Positions 1 through 13,500 of a stretch of 64,000 bases of DNA are shown one piece after another (position 1 is the stretch's first letter; every line of letters begins with the position of its first letter). The stretch lies in the NCBI RefSeq assembly GCF_051014685.1, contig NC_135055.1, forward strand, positions 18,650,001-18,714,000, given 5' to 3'. A program made the translations under genes and the position numbers. The DNA comes from Ptiloglossa arizonensis (lineage: Eukaryota; Arthropoda; Insecta; Hymenoptera; Colletidae). Below the pieces are notes generated by a model, which did no database searches, was not told the origin of the DNA, and was given only the letters and a program-made list of their open reading frames with translations.

Positions 1-2300
1 TCGTGAAAAAGTAATGTCCGTTACAAGACGCGTCGTACAAACAACCGGCTTTATTATAATACACAGTGAATAGAACTCACGAGAAGAACACGTTTCCGTA
101 TGGAATTAATAGAAAATAGCAATGTATCAAATCGATACGTTAAATACCGTAGGTTGATGTTTTGCGTGAAAATATTTCAGAATTGGACACGTGTAAAATA
201 AATATACCTTTATTTTCATCAAGGCAGATATGCTAGACACACTTGTAGGTACTCTGTCTGACCTTCGTATCGTATCGTAAACATTTATTTTGCGAAGCAG
301 AAATCTTCCTTGTATTCACAATGTAAACACGTACTGTTCGCTTCGTCCTCGATATTTTCCTTTTTTCATCCTGCGGTAGAATTCAGAATTGGTATGTAAA
401 CCAACGGCCAACATTTATTAGCAATAATGTCTTTACACTCGACCATAGAAATTCTTGAAAGAAAATACGACGCGTTCATCGAGCTAGGAGTGGAAAATGA
501 TAGCTCTAGAAATTGTTAATAATGCAGCCATTAGTAAATTTGTTTCACAAGAGTAATACAAATTTTCCAAGTCACACCACGTGGAGGTTGCTGCAAACGG
601 TGACTCACCCTGTCTCCGACGTATCCCATCCGCCCTCCTGTGCAAACCAAGCCATGGTAAATACCATGGAATTTATTGTATCCACTATTCCTCTAGTCGG
701 AATAATCGGTACCATCACTACACGACCTACCCGAAAAAGAGGTAGAGGCGCTAACCATCCCCTAAACTCTTTTTAAATCTAAAAAACCCTACCTACTCTA
801 AAGAGCTAAGCTTTTTCCAGGCAGATTCTTCCTACTCAACTCGAGGGGAAATGTGCGCCGGTTGCAGTGACATGTTGCTCGGTGGCTTTCTCCCGCAAAT
901 ACGAAAAAAAAGCCGACGAGACCGGAATCGGTGCGAAACTAATCAATACCCCGCTATAGGAGGCGTGTTATTCGGATATTTTCCATCTCCTCCAACGCGT
1001 CGTCGAGAGGACAAGATTAAGGTAAAAGTGTAAATAGCATAGAAACACGAAACGTTTCTATTCAATTTACCGCGAACTTTACCGACGAAGATAAAGCAAA
1101 ATAATCATTTCGTTCGCGACGAAATTATTAGATCGCTTCCGTTCAACGGTAATCGCAAAGATCCCTACAGGGTTACCAATTTTACGCGTACGATCTCCTC
1201 CGGCCCAAATAATTGTATTACTAGAGAGGCTGTCGAGGAAGCGTAGACCATTAAAATCTGCCGAATCGTCGCGTAGAACCGGCCGCGTAATGGCGGTGCA
1301 CGTCACGGAAATCCTCCAATCCCGAAGAACGATCCTCGGAACCGATTACTTCTGGACGCGGCACAAATTATATTTTCCTTAGCAACGTATCGCCTCGTGG
1401 ACGCAACCGCCAAGATAACGTCTCAAAGCAAGACGCAATGAAACGAAAAAATGGCGATCGTCTCCGTACGGCGTCACGACTACGAATTATACAATTTTCA
1501 CCTTACCGGCTTGCAGACAGGGGGGAAGAAAATCTGGAAAAGGGGCGACGGTCTTCCGAGACGTACGATGACCCGAATAGCACTACGCGAATATCGCGGG
1601 ACGCGGAAGACGCGGACGAACCTAGAAACACCAACATGTCTAACGAAACGTTTGCACTGAGTCCAACTTGAACATGATTCTAAGAAAAATAAGAAAACGA
1701 TGCGGATGAATCGACAATTGATTCAAAATTTCCCCTGAATGGAAATTTGAGAGCAAGAATGGAACCAACCACTCCCTACGAGCGTTCAAGCTGGACTGAA
1801 GTTACGACGCCACCGTGCACGCCGCTAGCGTCGTCACGCGCAGTCGCCGAGCGACGGTGCTGCCACCGGAAGTCGCGTTTCCGTTACAGATTTCCAAGTT
1901 TGTCGTCCGATCACGTCGAAAACTGTGCAATTGAAATAAACTCGTGAATACATTGTTCATCCGCAATCTACCAATCGCGCAGGATCGTTTACAAAACCAT
2001 TGGCTTCTTCTTCGAACGAAATAGATTCTTGCCGATTGGCCGCGCATCGACGAACGCGACATCTACCGGTAGAGGTACGGCCAAGGAGGAAACCGAATAC
2101 TCCGTTGCCCTTTGAAACGGACGAGAACGTTCCATTGTTTCCAAAAACTTCGCAGCTAGCATGAATTCCAATACTTTGTAACACGTTCTTGGAAAACAGT
2201 TGGAACGGTGATTAAAAGCGAGTCGACGACACGGCGACCGTAAGGTAACGACATTCCAGGGAACAGTAAAAACGTTACACGAATCGTTCCACGAACTTGT
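1..2300. other. Intergenic DNA, no gene recognised
   Basis: Only short open frames occur on either strand (longest 105 codons) and none has a recognisable family motif. The first 500 bases are AT-rich and the rest mixed. An exon of a gene lying mainly to the left cannot be excluded, but I see no splice-bounded conserved peptide. Confidence 0.5.
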
Positions 2301-2312
2301 AGACAAATGAGT

Positions 2313-2318
2313 TTTATT
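2313..2318 (-). terminator. Candidate poly(A) signal for the eS28 gene
   Basis: The minus strand reads AATAAA about 410 bases downstream of the eS28 stop codon. It is the first canonical hexamer I noticed on that strand after the gene. Position and strand fit; there is no transcript evidence. Confidence 0.4.
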
Positions 2319-2724
2319 TGGAAATATATCTCGGTTACATTTGCACAGGAACCGGAACGTACGTCCGTGTCTCGTATATAAATTTATATTTGGTTTAAAA
2401 GAGAGAAAAAAACACGCGTATATAAAAGGAGAAATGCTGTTTTCAATTTCAGGCCAGGTACGGTGGTTGTTGTTGTTGTTCGTAGTACCTGGGGAAATGA
2501 ATATTTAATCGTCAGTAAACTGTTTTCACGGTTCTCTGATCGTTGGACGCGATATGTAGGTATTTCGATTGGTGCGTGTATCTATAAATATACACAGTTC
2601 CGGGAACGTTGCTCGACGCATATACTATATACACTCGACGTCTGCGAAACGGATTTGTATACCTGATCGGGGTTCGAATGTGTTCGTTCGTTTGGATAGT
2701 ACGGTCGTTCCTCCTGGTGCGACC

Positions 2725-2922
2725 CTAGCGTAGACGTCTTGCCTCCCTTTCCGATTCCAACAGGGTTAGAATGTCTCCCTCCCGTACCGGGCCCTTCACG
2801 TTACGAATCAGCTGTCTGTTCTGTTCGTTCAAAAATTCCACTTTGACCTGGGTGCATTGTCCCTGGGAGCCAGTCCGGCCTAGTACCTTCACCACCCTCG
2901 CGCGTACTATCGGTTTCTCCAT
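2725..2922 (-). CDS. RpS28: Small ribosomal subunit protein eS28 (RpS28)
   Basis: This encodes cytosolic ribosomal protein eS28, a small OB-fold protein of the 40S head near the mRNA exit/E-site region. The 65-residue frame begins [18 protein letters not shown] and ends EREARRLR, the invariant start and end of the family, and its length is normal (64-69 residues). The internal blocks [13 protein letters not shown] and [15 protein letters not shown] are also typical. The frame stays open 39 codons further upstream, but this ATG gives the conserved N-terminus, so I chose it. The coding sequence has no intron. Upstream on the minus strand a possible 5' UTR intron (2952-3020) and a pyrimidine run near 3060-3075 look like a TOP-type ribosomal-protein promoter; that part is inference. 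Confidence 0.96.
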   Translation of the reverse strand: MEKPIVRARVVKVLGRTGSQGQCTQVKVEFLNEQNRQLIRNVKGPVREGDILTLLESEREARRLR

Positions 2923-2951
2923 TTTCTCACGATTTATTGATTCCTCGTGTC

Positions 2952-3020
2952 CTGTTGCACGATTACACAATTGATTACGACGCTCCCGACGGATTCCGTA
3001 AACCGTGCCAGATTCCTTAC
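2952..3020 (-). other. Possible 5' UTR intron of eS28
   Basis: On the minus strand a good donor (GTTG then gtaagg) at 3020 and an acceptor ending gcaacag at 2952 bracket 69 bases, 29 bases upstream of the start codon. Ribosomal-protein genes often carry an intron next to the start. The acceptor's pyrimidine tract is weak, so this is tentative. Confidence 0.3.
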
Positions 3021-3576
3021 CAACTTTCGGTTCGCGCAATTTCTAACGAGTCGTTTCGAAGGGGGGAAAAAAAAAAGCAAAACAAAACAACGCTCCTCGA
3101 ACGAACCACGTGCCCGTGGCAACGAAACGTACCTCGCGCGATTATCGAACCACGTATACGAATTGGAACAGACCGATCGAACGTGTTTCGCGGTTAACGT
3201 CGATCCTCGGTCGCACGGAATTAAAACGTCGACGAAGCTTTTGCTTTGGCAGCATTGGTAAAAGCGTGCTTAAAATAGCTTCACCGACGTTAGATTGGTC
3301 GCTTAAATCCCACGTGCGTGTGACGAATTCTTTGGCTGCAAATTTAAATAGGACGCTCTCCGCTCGCCTCTAATCGAGGCGTGGAGCCGATCGGGGTGAA
3401 ACTCGTTACCCGATCGAATTAAACGGTATCACGTACGCATTATACAGATGTTTATTCATTTGTGCTTTAGTATAAACGTGACATTCCTTGCTTAGAACAC
3501 GGAACATTATGTACTTGAAAATTTGTTTCGCAAGGATCTCGTGGTAGCTCACCGTCCTTTGCGTGTGTGATATTTC

Positions 3577-3618
3577 CCCCGCCCCAGACCCCCCCCCCCC
3601 CACCCCTACCCCCACCCG
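3577..3618. repeat. C-rich homopolymer-like tract
   Basis: A run of about 40 bases is almost entirely C on the plus strand with scattered A, T and G, including ten consecutive C. It creates a spurious proline-rich open frame. Confidence 0.85.
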
Positions 3619-4319
3619 TTCATCACTTTTGCACTTCACTTTTTATACACCTTCCGATGTTTCGCACACACATGCGTACAGCCTCGCACACGTATACTCG
3701 TTTGTTCATATAAAATTACAATACTTGAAAAAATTGTCATGTACTGTACGCGATACATGGTCGGACAATATACATTGTACATCGACGTGTGTTGTGTGTC
3801 TATGTGTGTGTGTACGTGTGTACGTGTGTATGTGTACTAAAAGCAGAAATTTATGAATCAATTCTATGCTGCGCGTTTATATGCGTATACATACACATAC
3901 GTTGTTGTGACGTTGTTTTGAATTCGTTAGCAGCAGTTCGGGGCCTCTGCTCGCAGAGATAGTTGTTTTTAATTAAAAGTTCGCTTTGTTCGTTAGTACA
4001 GTCTCAGCTCGTGCGAGCGTTGAACACAATGCGCGCGGATTCGTGTGTGATTTTTTAGTCAGACACTCGTGACTGCTTTCACGTTTACACGGATTGATGA
4101 TTTACCGGCTACGTATACGATAGCGCAGCACATTAACAGGTGAAAATCGAGAACTCGCGGTAAACTAAGTAACAATTCGGCGGACACTGCGAAACTAACT
4201 GTGAACGAACGAAAATTGTGATCGATTTTTAAAGTGACCGTTAACGCGCGTTTAGATCTCGGCTCTGTATGCACGTTGTGTCTCGTGGTGTGATTTGCAT
4301 CCGCATTTGTTAAGGATAA

Positions 4320-4386
4320 TAGTAGTATAGTAGTAGTAGTAGTAGTAGTAGTTGTAGTAGTAGTAGTAGTAGCAGCAGTAGCAGCT
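4320..4386. repeat. (AGT)n microsatellite
   Basis: AGT repeats about 20 times with a few interruptions (ATAG, TTG) and ends in AGC units. It lies in the AT-rich non-coding block. Confidence 0.9.
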
Positions 4387-4867
4387 ATGGTACAGTAGAA
4401 CTAAAACGTTATTTCGATTCGTATATTGTAAATCTCACTTTCGGTACATACTAGACACGGGCCGAAATCTAAACAGGTATACACATGTCTCTAGATACGT
4501 TTCAACGTAACACAACAAACACACTCTCGTGTCGGTAGAAAAGCACAACTGTTTACACTTTCATCGTACCCTATTTCAATATCAGTGCATCTCTCTATGT
4601 CCGGTTTCCGTAAATTCCTATACTTACACCCGTCTATGTACATTTTACAGAGTTCTTTTTTTTCTTTTTTGTTTGTTTTTTTTTTTTCTTTGTTTTACTC
4701 GTACGTCAAACAATCGTTTGCCGATACTGAATCACAGACATTCCAAGTTACCATCACTGAAACGCATTCGGAATGAAACGAAATATAATCAAACGATTCC
4801 CAAGTTCGTAGTCGAGTTTCAATAGTGATGACCTGATCACGATACAATATTCGCTATAATTTGTTTT

Positions 4868-4949
4868 AACAACAACAACAACAACAATAATAATATTAAT
4901 AATAATAATAATAATAATAGTAATAATAATAGTAATAATAATCGTAATC

Positions 4950-4983
<34 letters not shown>

Positions 4984-4984
4984 T
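4868..4984. repeat. (AAC)n(AAT)n microsatellite
   Basis: Eight or so AAC units pass directly into about 30 AAT units with occasional AGT and CGT interruptions. It produces a false leucine-rich frame on the minus strand. Confidence 0.9.
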
Positions 4985-7561
4985 AAAAAAGGGTATAGAA
5001 AAAAGAAACGAAATAGTCGCACGTGCAATGCAGTGCCTCGTTGTTTCCTGCCTAGATATTTTGTCAATATGCTCACTTACATTAAGGATATTAATTAAAA
5101 GTACAAACGATCATAATTATATAGCGAGTCTAAAAATATGGAAACATTTTTTGCCCCCTTCCCCTCCCCTCCCTCCCGCTCCCTACGATTCGTAAGATAT
5201 AATTTCTTCGAGAGTTACGGTTTCTTTTTTTCTTTTTTTCTTTTTTACAGCTTAACATTACCACTTACACGCGAAGCGTAAATTATCCGCTGGTTACAAA
5301 CTGTTTATTTTTTCTTCATTTTTTACTTCGGAAATGCTACGTCGGCGTTTCGTCTAGCGACGCTTCGAAGATCGTTCTACTTTGCGTAATAGTCGTAAAA
5401 ATCGCTACAATCTTCTCCAGCCATTCGCGGTCGTACGATTTTTCGCAATCGAGAGAAGGGAATTAAAAGCGGGCTAAAGTTCAGCAAAATTGAGAACGAC
5501 TCGATCAAGTAAAGAAGTACGATTCTGAAGATTCTGTGTTGAGAATTTCTCTAAGTAGTTAGCACGTACGCGATAAGTACGGTCGCTGATTCTTTATTTT
5601 TTTTTCTTCTTTTACTTTTACGTAGCTATCGCACTCCGATACAACAAGCACGTATCGGAATTTAATTCGAATATAGTTCCAGCCCGTTCCCTACCGATAT
5701 GATAAACAAAACGTAACGGAAACCTCGATGAAGACGATCGTATCGACGAAGATCGTTTACCCTAGAGAAACAAATTACAATTAAAATCTCTATATAATAT
5801 TTGGAATATAAAAATATTTATATGACTATCGCTTAACAAATATCATTTCTGCCCGAGGGGAACTTTAGCTTAGAATGTTGAACTAAGGATAACAGTATCG
5901 ATCGACTATAACGTTAAGATTATTCTGTAATTGGCCGTGTTTTCGTAACGGCGTTTGTAAATTGCTATACAGCGATATGAGATCTAAAGTGAAGGAAAAC
6001 GAATCTATGGAATTTTCAATCGGTTTTGTTCCATTATTTCCTCTTATTCTCTTTTGTTCATCGTTTCGTTTGTTTGTTCGGTTTGTTTCATCAGTCGTTG
6101 AATTAAATGAATCACGTCGCGATACGAATGTTGCATAGGCCGTGAACAGAATTCCTGTATAAGTTTCCAAAACCAGAATAATCTTATTAAATTCGTTAAC
6201 GTACAAACTCACGTGCCTATTTTTGGTTTTTGTTCGTTATTTTTTTTTGTCGGTTTTCTTTTTTTAATATGTATGCTCCCTTCACCCTGCCCTCCCCATC
6301 CCTCCCGCCCCGGTAATTAAACGACTATATCGTAATAAATGTAACAATGTTCAGCACTCCCACTTAAAAGCAAACGCACAGGCAGCTAGTGATTGGTCAG
6401 GTGTGAGCTTTTTACAATACATGCTTACCATTTCCTTTCTGCCGCTTAAACGTTATAGTTACCAAATTATATCTATCAATGGAATGACAATATGGGTAAG
6501 GATTGATCGCGATCACGTAAGAAATCATCTCGAAGTACAAATACACTCTGGTGCCCCGGTCGAAGTGTACGAATGTATCGGGTCTAGAAATACGTTAATT
6601 CGGTGCACAAACGATATCACGATCGATGTTTCGTTTCACCCGATACACCGAAACGATCGTTTCTGTGTCCTTAGTTTCGTGCAACTTCGTGGCACCGTAA
6701 TCCCTTCGTAGCCTAAAGTGTGAACGTGGCGATCGATGTAAACACGAAAACAATAAAGAATCCGTTTCTAACCATCGATCCGTAAATTCTATTGCTTATC
6801 TATCGAAAAAAGTCTATCTTGTTCGCGCGGTGCACGCGCGCGCTCGTTGGAGGGACCATGAGTCTTGAACGGGCCTAAGGCTCCTGGCGAGTTTGTAGTA
6901 ATTGGCTATAAATGTTTTGCGTATCGATTCGATGCGTATTATCAACGGTGGTCTCGTCTCGATCTATTATCGATAGATGTACAATTCGAGTCTAACTTTC
7001 TGCGTACTTCTAAGTTCGTTAGAAATGCCTAAATGTTTCCTACGCGTACGATTCGTTCCCCGACCGACCTCTTCGACGTACAGATTGTGCGAGGTAACGT
7101 TCGCGATCGATCGTGCGTTACCTTCGTTCGCGAAGAGTCTCGCTGATCGCGTGTTCCGGGAACGTTCGCACGTCGTCGTTTCGACGTGACATCGTTCCCT
7201 GGACGAAACGATCCGAACGCGAATGTTCGATTCGGTCGGTACCCGGGAACGAGTGATCGGATACGTTCGATTTGGTCGATTCGCGGCCTCGCGAGACGGG
7301 CGTGGAAATATCGTCGCGAATCGACAACGAAACGGCTGAGAGTCGTGACGCGCGTTACGTCGCACCGTTCCTCGAGGAGGTGAGGAAATTTGAGAATCGT
7401 AATCGTGACTGTCCTCGAGGATCGTTCTCGGCGGGAACACACGTACACCGGCATCGAACGCACGATCCTCGACCCGAGATCGAGGTGCAACGTACACCGG
7501 ATGCGAGGGCATCCATCGTTCACGTCCGCAATTACTGATCATCGTCGGTCACTGCACCCTT

Positions 7562-10500
7562 TTAACGAAGCGATCGTAACTTCAGTCTCAGTACAAAGTA
7601 CGCGATCACTCTCAAGATAAGCAGAAAACCCGCGAGCGCGACGGCGTCCACCCAGAAGACGGCGTCTTCCATCGACATCTCTTCGAGGAACTTCGTCGGG
7701 CTCTTGAAGTGGCAGTAGGCGTCGGAACACTTGAGCTTAGCACGATTATAACCATACACAGAAATCATGGTGCCCTCGAAACTGTACCTGACGTAACTCA
7801 CGTACGAAAGAAACTTCAGATACTTTGGAATGGCATCGAAATTGACGAAGAAACCGGAGAACAGAATGATCGGCACCGACGACACCGGACCGATGAACAC
7901 TCCGCTCTGGAACAAACGAAACGAAACGGTACGTGAGTCGAGAATCATCTATACGATCTCTGACGAAACATAAACCAATATTACCTCCACACTCAACGCT
8001 GCACCTATCACTAAACCGATGGATTGAGAAACTAACGCTGTCAATATACATATAGTTAAATACATCATGAACCTATTCGTCTCCAATGGCTGCGACGTCA
8101 TGAAATATACAATGATGACGTATGCTATAGAATACACTATCTGCAAGAAGAATCGTAAACGGATTAACCAATGACAATATTTGCCGAGATGTTTCTTTAA
8201 AAAATATTTCTATATTTACCTGAAAGGGTACATCAGCCAGGGTTCTCGCAAGATAGTAAGCTTTTACGGAATACCAATAATTTAAATGTTCTCTCACGAA
8301 CACGGCCATTTCCATTGGAACTGTACACACCGGAGAAACGTTATTCATAAATAACGATAACGCGTGGAGGTACGAGAGTTGTGAATTTTACTTACACGTG
8401 AGAATCGTAGGCATCATAGCGGTGAACATGAGAAACATCACCGTGAAGAAGACGCAGCCAGCGTTGCTCATTACTTGCGAGGCCTCGTTACCGATGTCGT
8501 AATAAATCGCACCGATGAGAAACCCAACGATTATGTGCGAAATCAGCCTTACTCTCGTTAATGTCTGCAAACATCGTGGGACGATCGATTAAACGAAAAG
8601 TCTGTCGCAAAATAGCTACTGCGCGCGAATCGCTCGATGATAAGAGGACTTGCCTCTTTTTAGCTCAGTTTCTTCGTTGCACGTTCTGGTTAGTATTTGT
8701 TGGTATTATAGTGTGAAATATGTGTAACTTTGGCAAATTGTACTGTTCGTCTACGAGAAGAAGGCTAACGAGTGTTTACATCTATCACTGTAGGTTACAG
8801 TCTACACAAACAGGGACATTATACGATGTAAATCATTTTTCCATATCCCTCTATAGCAAATCTAAATCCTCTACAGGTTGTCTACATTGTCACTTGCTCG
8901 TGAGATAAAACTCTGTGAAACTACTGTCTACCAGCGAGAAAAAGGCTAACGAGCGTTTTTACCCTTATTTTAGTCTATTTTAGTCGTCAAGAATCGTGAC
9001 GAAGATGAACAAGTTCCAATAGCAACGATGCAATGGTGGCGACTTCTCTCTAGAAAAGTAGAGCGAGGATATAAACACTGTACTGTTACAAAGTGTTTGT
9101 AAGTGTGAGCAACCGACGATGTCGCAAAAATGTTATTATAAATATTCTCCAACGTGAAGAAACGTGTAAAAATAATTTACACTGCATCCCTCCAGTATGC
9201 AATCTCGTTAAGAAGATATTTTCTACATCTAGCTAACCTATACCAGAGTAAGGACCTGAACAGCCACGTCGGCCTTTTTCTCACGTACACACAGTACATT
9301 GCTTTCGAAGATTAATGCCTGACTCTTTTCCACTCGGTCCAATCACAGTCACCTAACCTACACCAGAGTAAGGACCTGAACAACCACATCGGCCTTTTTC
9401 TCACGTACACACAGTACATTGCGTCCGAAGATTAATGCCTGACCCTTTTCCACTCGGTCCAACCACAGTCATCTAACCTATACCAGAGTAAAGACCTGAA
9501 CAATCACGTCGGCCTTTTTCTCACGTACAGACAGTACATTGCGTCCGAAGATTAATGCTTGACCCTTTTCCACTCGGTCCAACCACAGTCATCTAACCTA
9601 TACCAGAGTAAAGACCTGAACAATCACGTCGGCCTTTTTCTCACGTACGAACAGTACATTGCATCCAAAGATTCAAGCGCGCCCCTTTTCCACTCGGTCC
9701 AATCACAGTCACCTTTTCTCATCGAGCGATTCGCGCGTTCGTACGCGGAACGATCCCGACTGACCATGTCTCTTATTTGCGATAAGAAAATTCTCTTAAG
9801 GAGGATCCAAAATTGAGTACAACTATTCGTTGGGAAGCCGACTTTCATCTCTATGCTCTCCGCGCTGTCTAGCAAGGACGTGGTGCAAGAGATCGGCATA
9901 TTGATCACCGTTCCTCCGTTCGGTTGCTTCGCAACGCCGTTCGGTATCAAGGCGGTCTCGGATTTGGTCTCTTGCTGCGGTGACTCTTTCGCGATGTCGT
10001 TCGAAACGGTTTGCACCGCGTTGATCGTCGCCTGATGGTGTTGGTAATTCGCGCACTTGCCGTTGTTCACGGCCATCACCAGCTTGTGCACGCATTCACC
10101 GTGTTCGCCGCACGCCACCTCCATCACTGCGCAGAAACGTTGGTTGGAGAAACGATGACCTTCGGTATCATTGAGATTCCATTCGCAACGATCGATCGGT
10201 CGATACGTACCGTAATCCGCTGGATTGTGATAGCCGGGACATTCCAGACCCATGGACGATAAAAAGGGCACCAGACCTCCAACGTTCCCTTGGTACATGC
10301 ACTGTCCCTCGGCCAGCAGGTACAAGTTGTCGAACATCTCGAACAGTCTGGCACTCGGTTGGTGTATCGTGCATATGATGGTTCTTCCTGAAACGAATCG
10401 ATGGTGTATTTGTAAAATCACGCGCGAAAGAACGTGAAACTAAAAGTCTCGATGGACAGTACCTCCTCTACTTAACGATTTGAGCAAACTTAAACACTGG

Positions 10501-13500
10501 TAACAGGTCGAGCTATCCAAACCGGAGGTCGGCTCGTCGAAGAACATCACCGGGGGATTGTTGACGAGTTCCAACGCAATTGATAGCCTCTTCCTCTGTC
10601 CACCGCTGAGGCAATGAGTTTGCGTGTTGCTCGCGTCGCTTAGGCCAAGGGTTTCGATGATCTCCTCGATCTGCGCGAAACCGTGGAAACTTTCGTTAGA
10701 ACAGTCGCGTTCACGGTAAGAAGAAACAGGTGGGTCAGGGGCTATTGTGCGCGAGTTCCGTGTGACCCCATTGATCGATGATCAGGAACCACGGACGTAT
10801 CGCGAGCTATATACGTATCGTCCGTTATTTCGGTGTACGTCGCGATCGGGGGGTACTTGACACGGATATAATTTGGATGTTTACTCTCGGGTGATTTTCT
10901 CTGGCGAAGTTTAACGCAATTCCATCAGGGACAAGTGCCGAGGGGAGGGGCCGAAATTGGTATTTCATCGACGCACCACCACTTTCTTCTCCCTCGCGCC
11001 GATGTCCTTCCCCAGCTTCAGATTCGCCGAAACCGTCATCGTCTCGTGAACCGTCAGATGCGGCAGCAAACGATCGTCTTGCATTATGTAACAGGACATC
11101 TTCCGAAATCTTCGTAGATTCCTGTCCTTTCCGTTTATCAGAACGGAACCGCTCAGGTGGGATGTCCTGGAAACACGAACAGGAACGTTACAACGTGATT
11201 CGTGTCCGTTTCGGTCGGTTGCTCGACCCTAAAAGCGTTCTTTCGTTAGAGGATACACTCGAGATCTCGAAAATTGGGTAAAAAGTGTGTAAAAAGTGTA
11301 CCGATTGTATACACCTTGGGTTTTTTACCTTTGGATTACAACGAGAGGATTGTGGGAACGAAGAAGCGTTCGATGGTACTTTTTGGAAGAGGTACGATTG
11401 TAGGAAAAGAATGGAGGACAGGTTGGGTCGGTAAAGACCCGAGGAACACACCAAGAAATCTTTCGAACGTATAGAACCAGAGTCTTTAAATTTAGGATAC
11501 AACGAGAGGGCTACGTGAATAGGAAAACGTTCGATAGTACTTTCTGTAATAGGTATACTTGTAGAGAAATAGTGGAGGACACGATGGGTCAGTGAAGACC
11601 CGAGGAACGCATCAATAAGAAATGTTCTGAACGTGCAGAATCGGAATCTTTAAATTTAAGATACAACGAGAATCGTTGTGTGAATAGAGAAGCTTTCAAT
11701 TTTTGTAATAGTTGTGTTCGTAGAAAAATATCGAAGGTTGAAGGTTAATGTTTTGTTTGGTTCGACGATACACTCGAAATCTTCGGTAGAAAGGTCTCGA
11801 ACATATAGAACTCGAGTCTTTAACTTTACAATAGAACGAGGAGCTTAAGGAGAACAGAGAGGCATTCGTTCGAATCCGTTACAATAGTTACAATTACGAA
11901 AAAAGGATGTATCGTTGGTCGAGAGAGATTCATCGATTTGAAAATGTTAAGAACTCACTTGTAACCTGCCAGAACGTTCATGAGCGTGCTCTTCCCAGCG
12001 CCGGAAGGGCCCATGATGGCGGTCAGTTCCCCCGATCGGAATTTCCCGTTCACACATTTTAAAATCGTCTTGTAACCTGCAACGTGAAACACAAACGATC
12101 GTACATCGACTCAATTCTCCACGAATGATCACGCGTCACGACTGGACAAAGTCTGGAAAGGATTCTTCGTGAATTTCTCGACTGTACGTTACACAAATCC
12201 GCGACTCGCGTGCGATATAAATATTACCGAGGCGGAGCAATTTTGTCTACCGTCTAACACGGGAATCGTCCATTGGAAAACAACAAAATACGGCCGTACC
12301 GAGGTTAAGGTCGCCTCACTTTTTCTCCCTTCGATTCGCTATCTCTCTATCGATCTATAGCTCCACGGTTTACGTAATATTTCGCATTGCCAAAACAGAG
12401 AGACCCGGTTCCTTGCCAAGTTCATCGAGTTCGCGCGGATAAGGCATAGAAATTTCGTTAAGTCGTCGTTTTCGCGAACAGCTGGATCCTCTGGCCAGCG
12501 AGTGCAGCTGCACTCCGGAGGTGCATCCGGACCGCAAGAGGATCTTATTGATTCTTTCGGTCAGGTCGTTTGCACGCCTTGTCGAACAAAATGTCCAAAC
12601 CTCGACTCAGGTCTCGTCTTTGTTCGTTGGACGTGGAATCTCTCGTTCGAACGACGATCGTGTGGCTCGGTTGACTCGTGACTCTGCTCGTTTTATACTT
12701 TTTTTCGCCGTTACGCTTAACGAAGTACATCTGTTAAAACGCAACACGTGCACCATCCACTGCACTACCAACCTCTGAATATCCCGAGAGTCGTGTATTC
12801 GATAATTTCGTCGCAATTCGTTGATTCGTTACGGTTTGCTCGCGATGATTTTCGCACGGTGCTTTTCACGCGATGATTTTTCGGCGATGGTTTTTCTCAC
12901 GATAGTTTCTCTCGCGACGGTTTTCTAACAATAGTTTTCCAAGGATAATATTCTCGCGATGATTTTCGCACGATGGTTTTCACGTGATAATTCTCTCGAT
13001 GGTTTTTCTCGCGACGGTTTTCTCACGATGGTTTCCCTTACGACGGTTTTCTAACGATAGTTTTCCAACGAGAATATTCTCGCGATGATTTTCGCACGAT
13101 GGTTTTCACGTGATGATTTTTTCGCGATGGTTTTTCTCGTAATGGTTTTCTCGCGACGGTTTTCTAACGTTAGTTTTGCAACGATAATATTCTCGCGATG
13201 ATTTTCACACGATGGGTTTCTCGCGATGGTTTTCTCGCGATGGTTTTTCTCACAATGGTTTTCTCACGACGGTTTTCTCGCGACGGTTTTCTAACGATAG
13301 TTTTCCAACAATAATATTCTTGCAATGATTTTCACACGATGGTTTTCTCGCGATGATTTTCACACGATGGTTTTCACTCGATGGTTTTCACTCGATGGTT
13401 TTCTCGCGACGGTTTTCTAACGATAGTTTTCCAACGATAATATTCTCGCAATAATTTTCGCACGATGGTTTTCACGCGACGGTTTTCGTCGCGATGATTT

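Larger units (their letters stand above)
3420..7028. other. AT-rich low-complexity region, possible long 3' UTR of the ABCG gene
   Basis: No conserved open frame is seen. The region is rich in poly-T runs on the plus strand, has two trinucleotide repeats and is AT-richer than its flanks. Minus-strand AATAAA hexamers occur at 3451-3456, 5304-5309 and 5593-5598, so an extended 3' UTR of the minus-strand ABCG gene (stop at 7562) is possible. A plus-strand AATAAA also occurs near 6751. The assignment is inferred from composition and position only. Confidence 0.35.
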
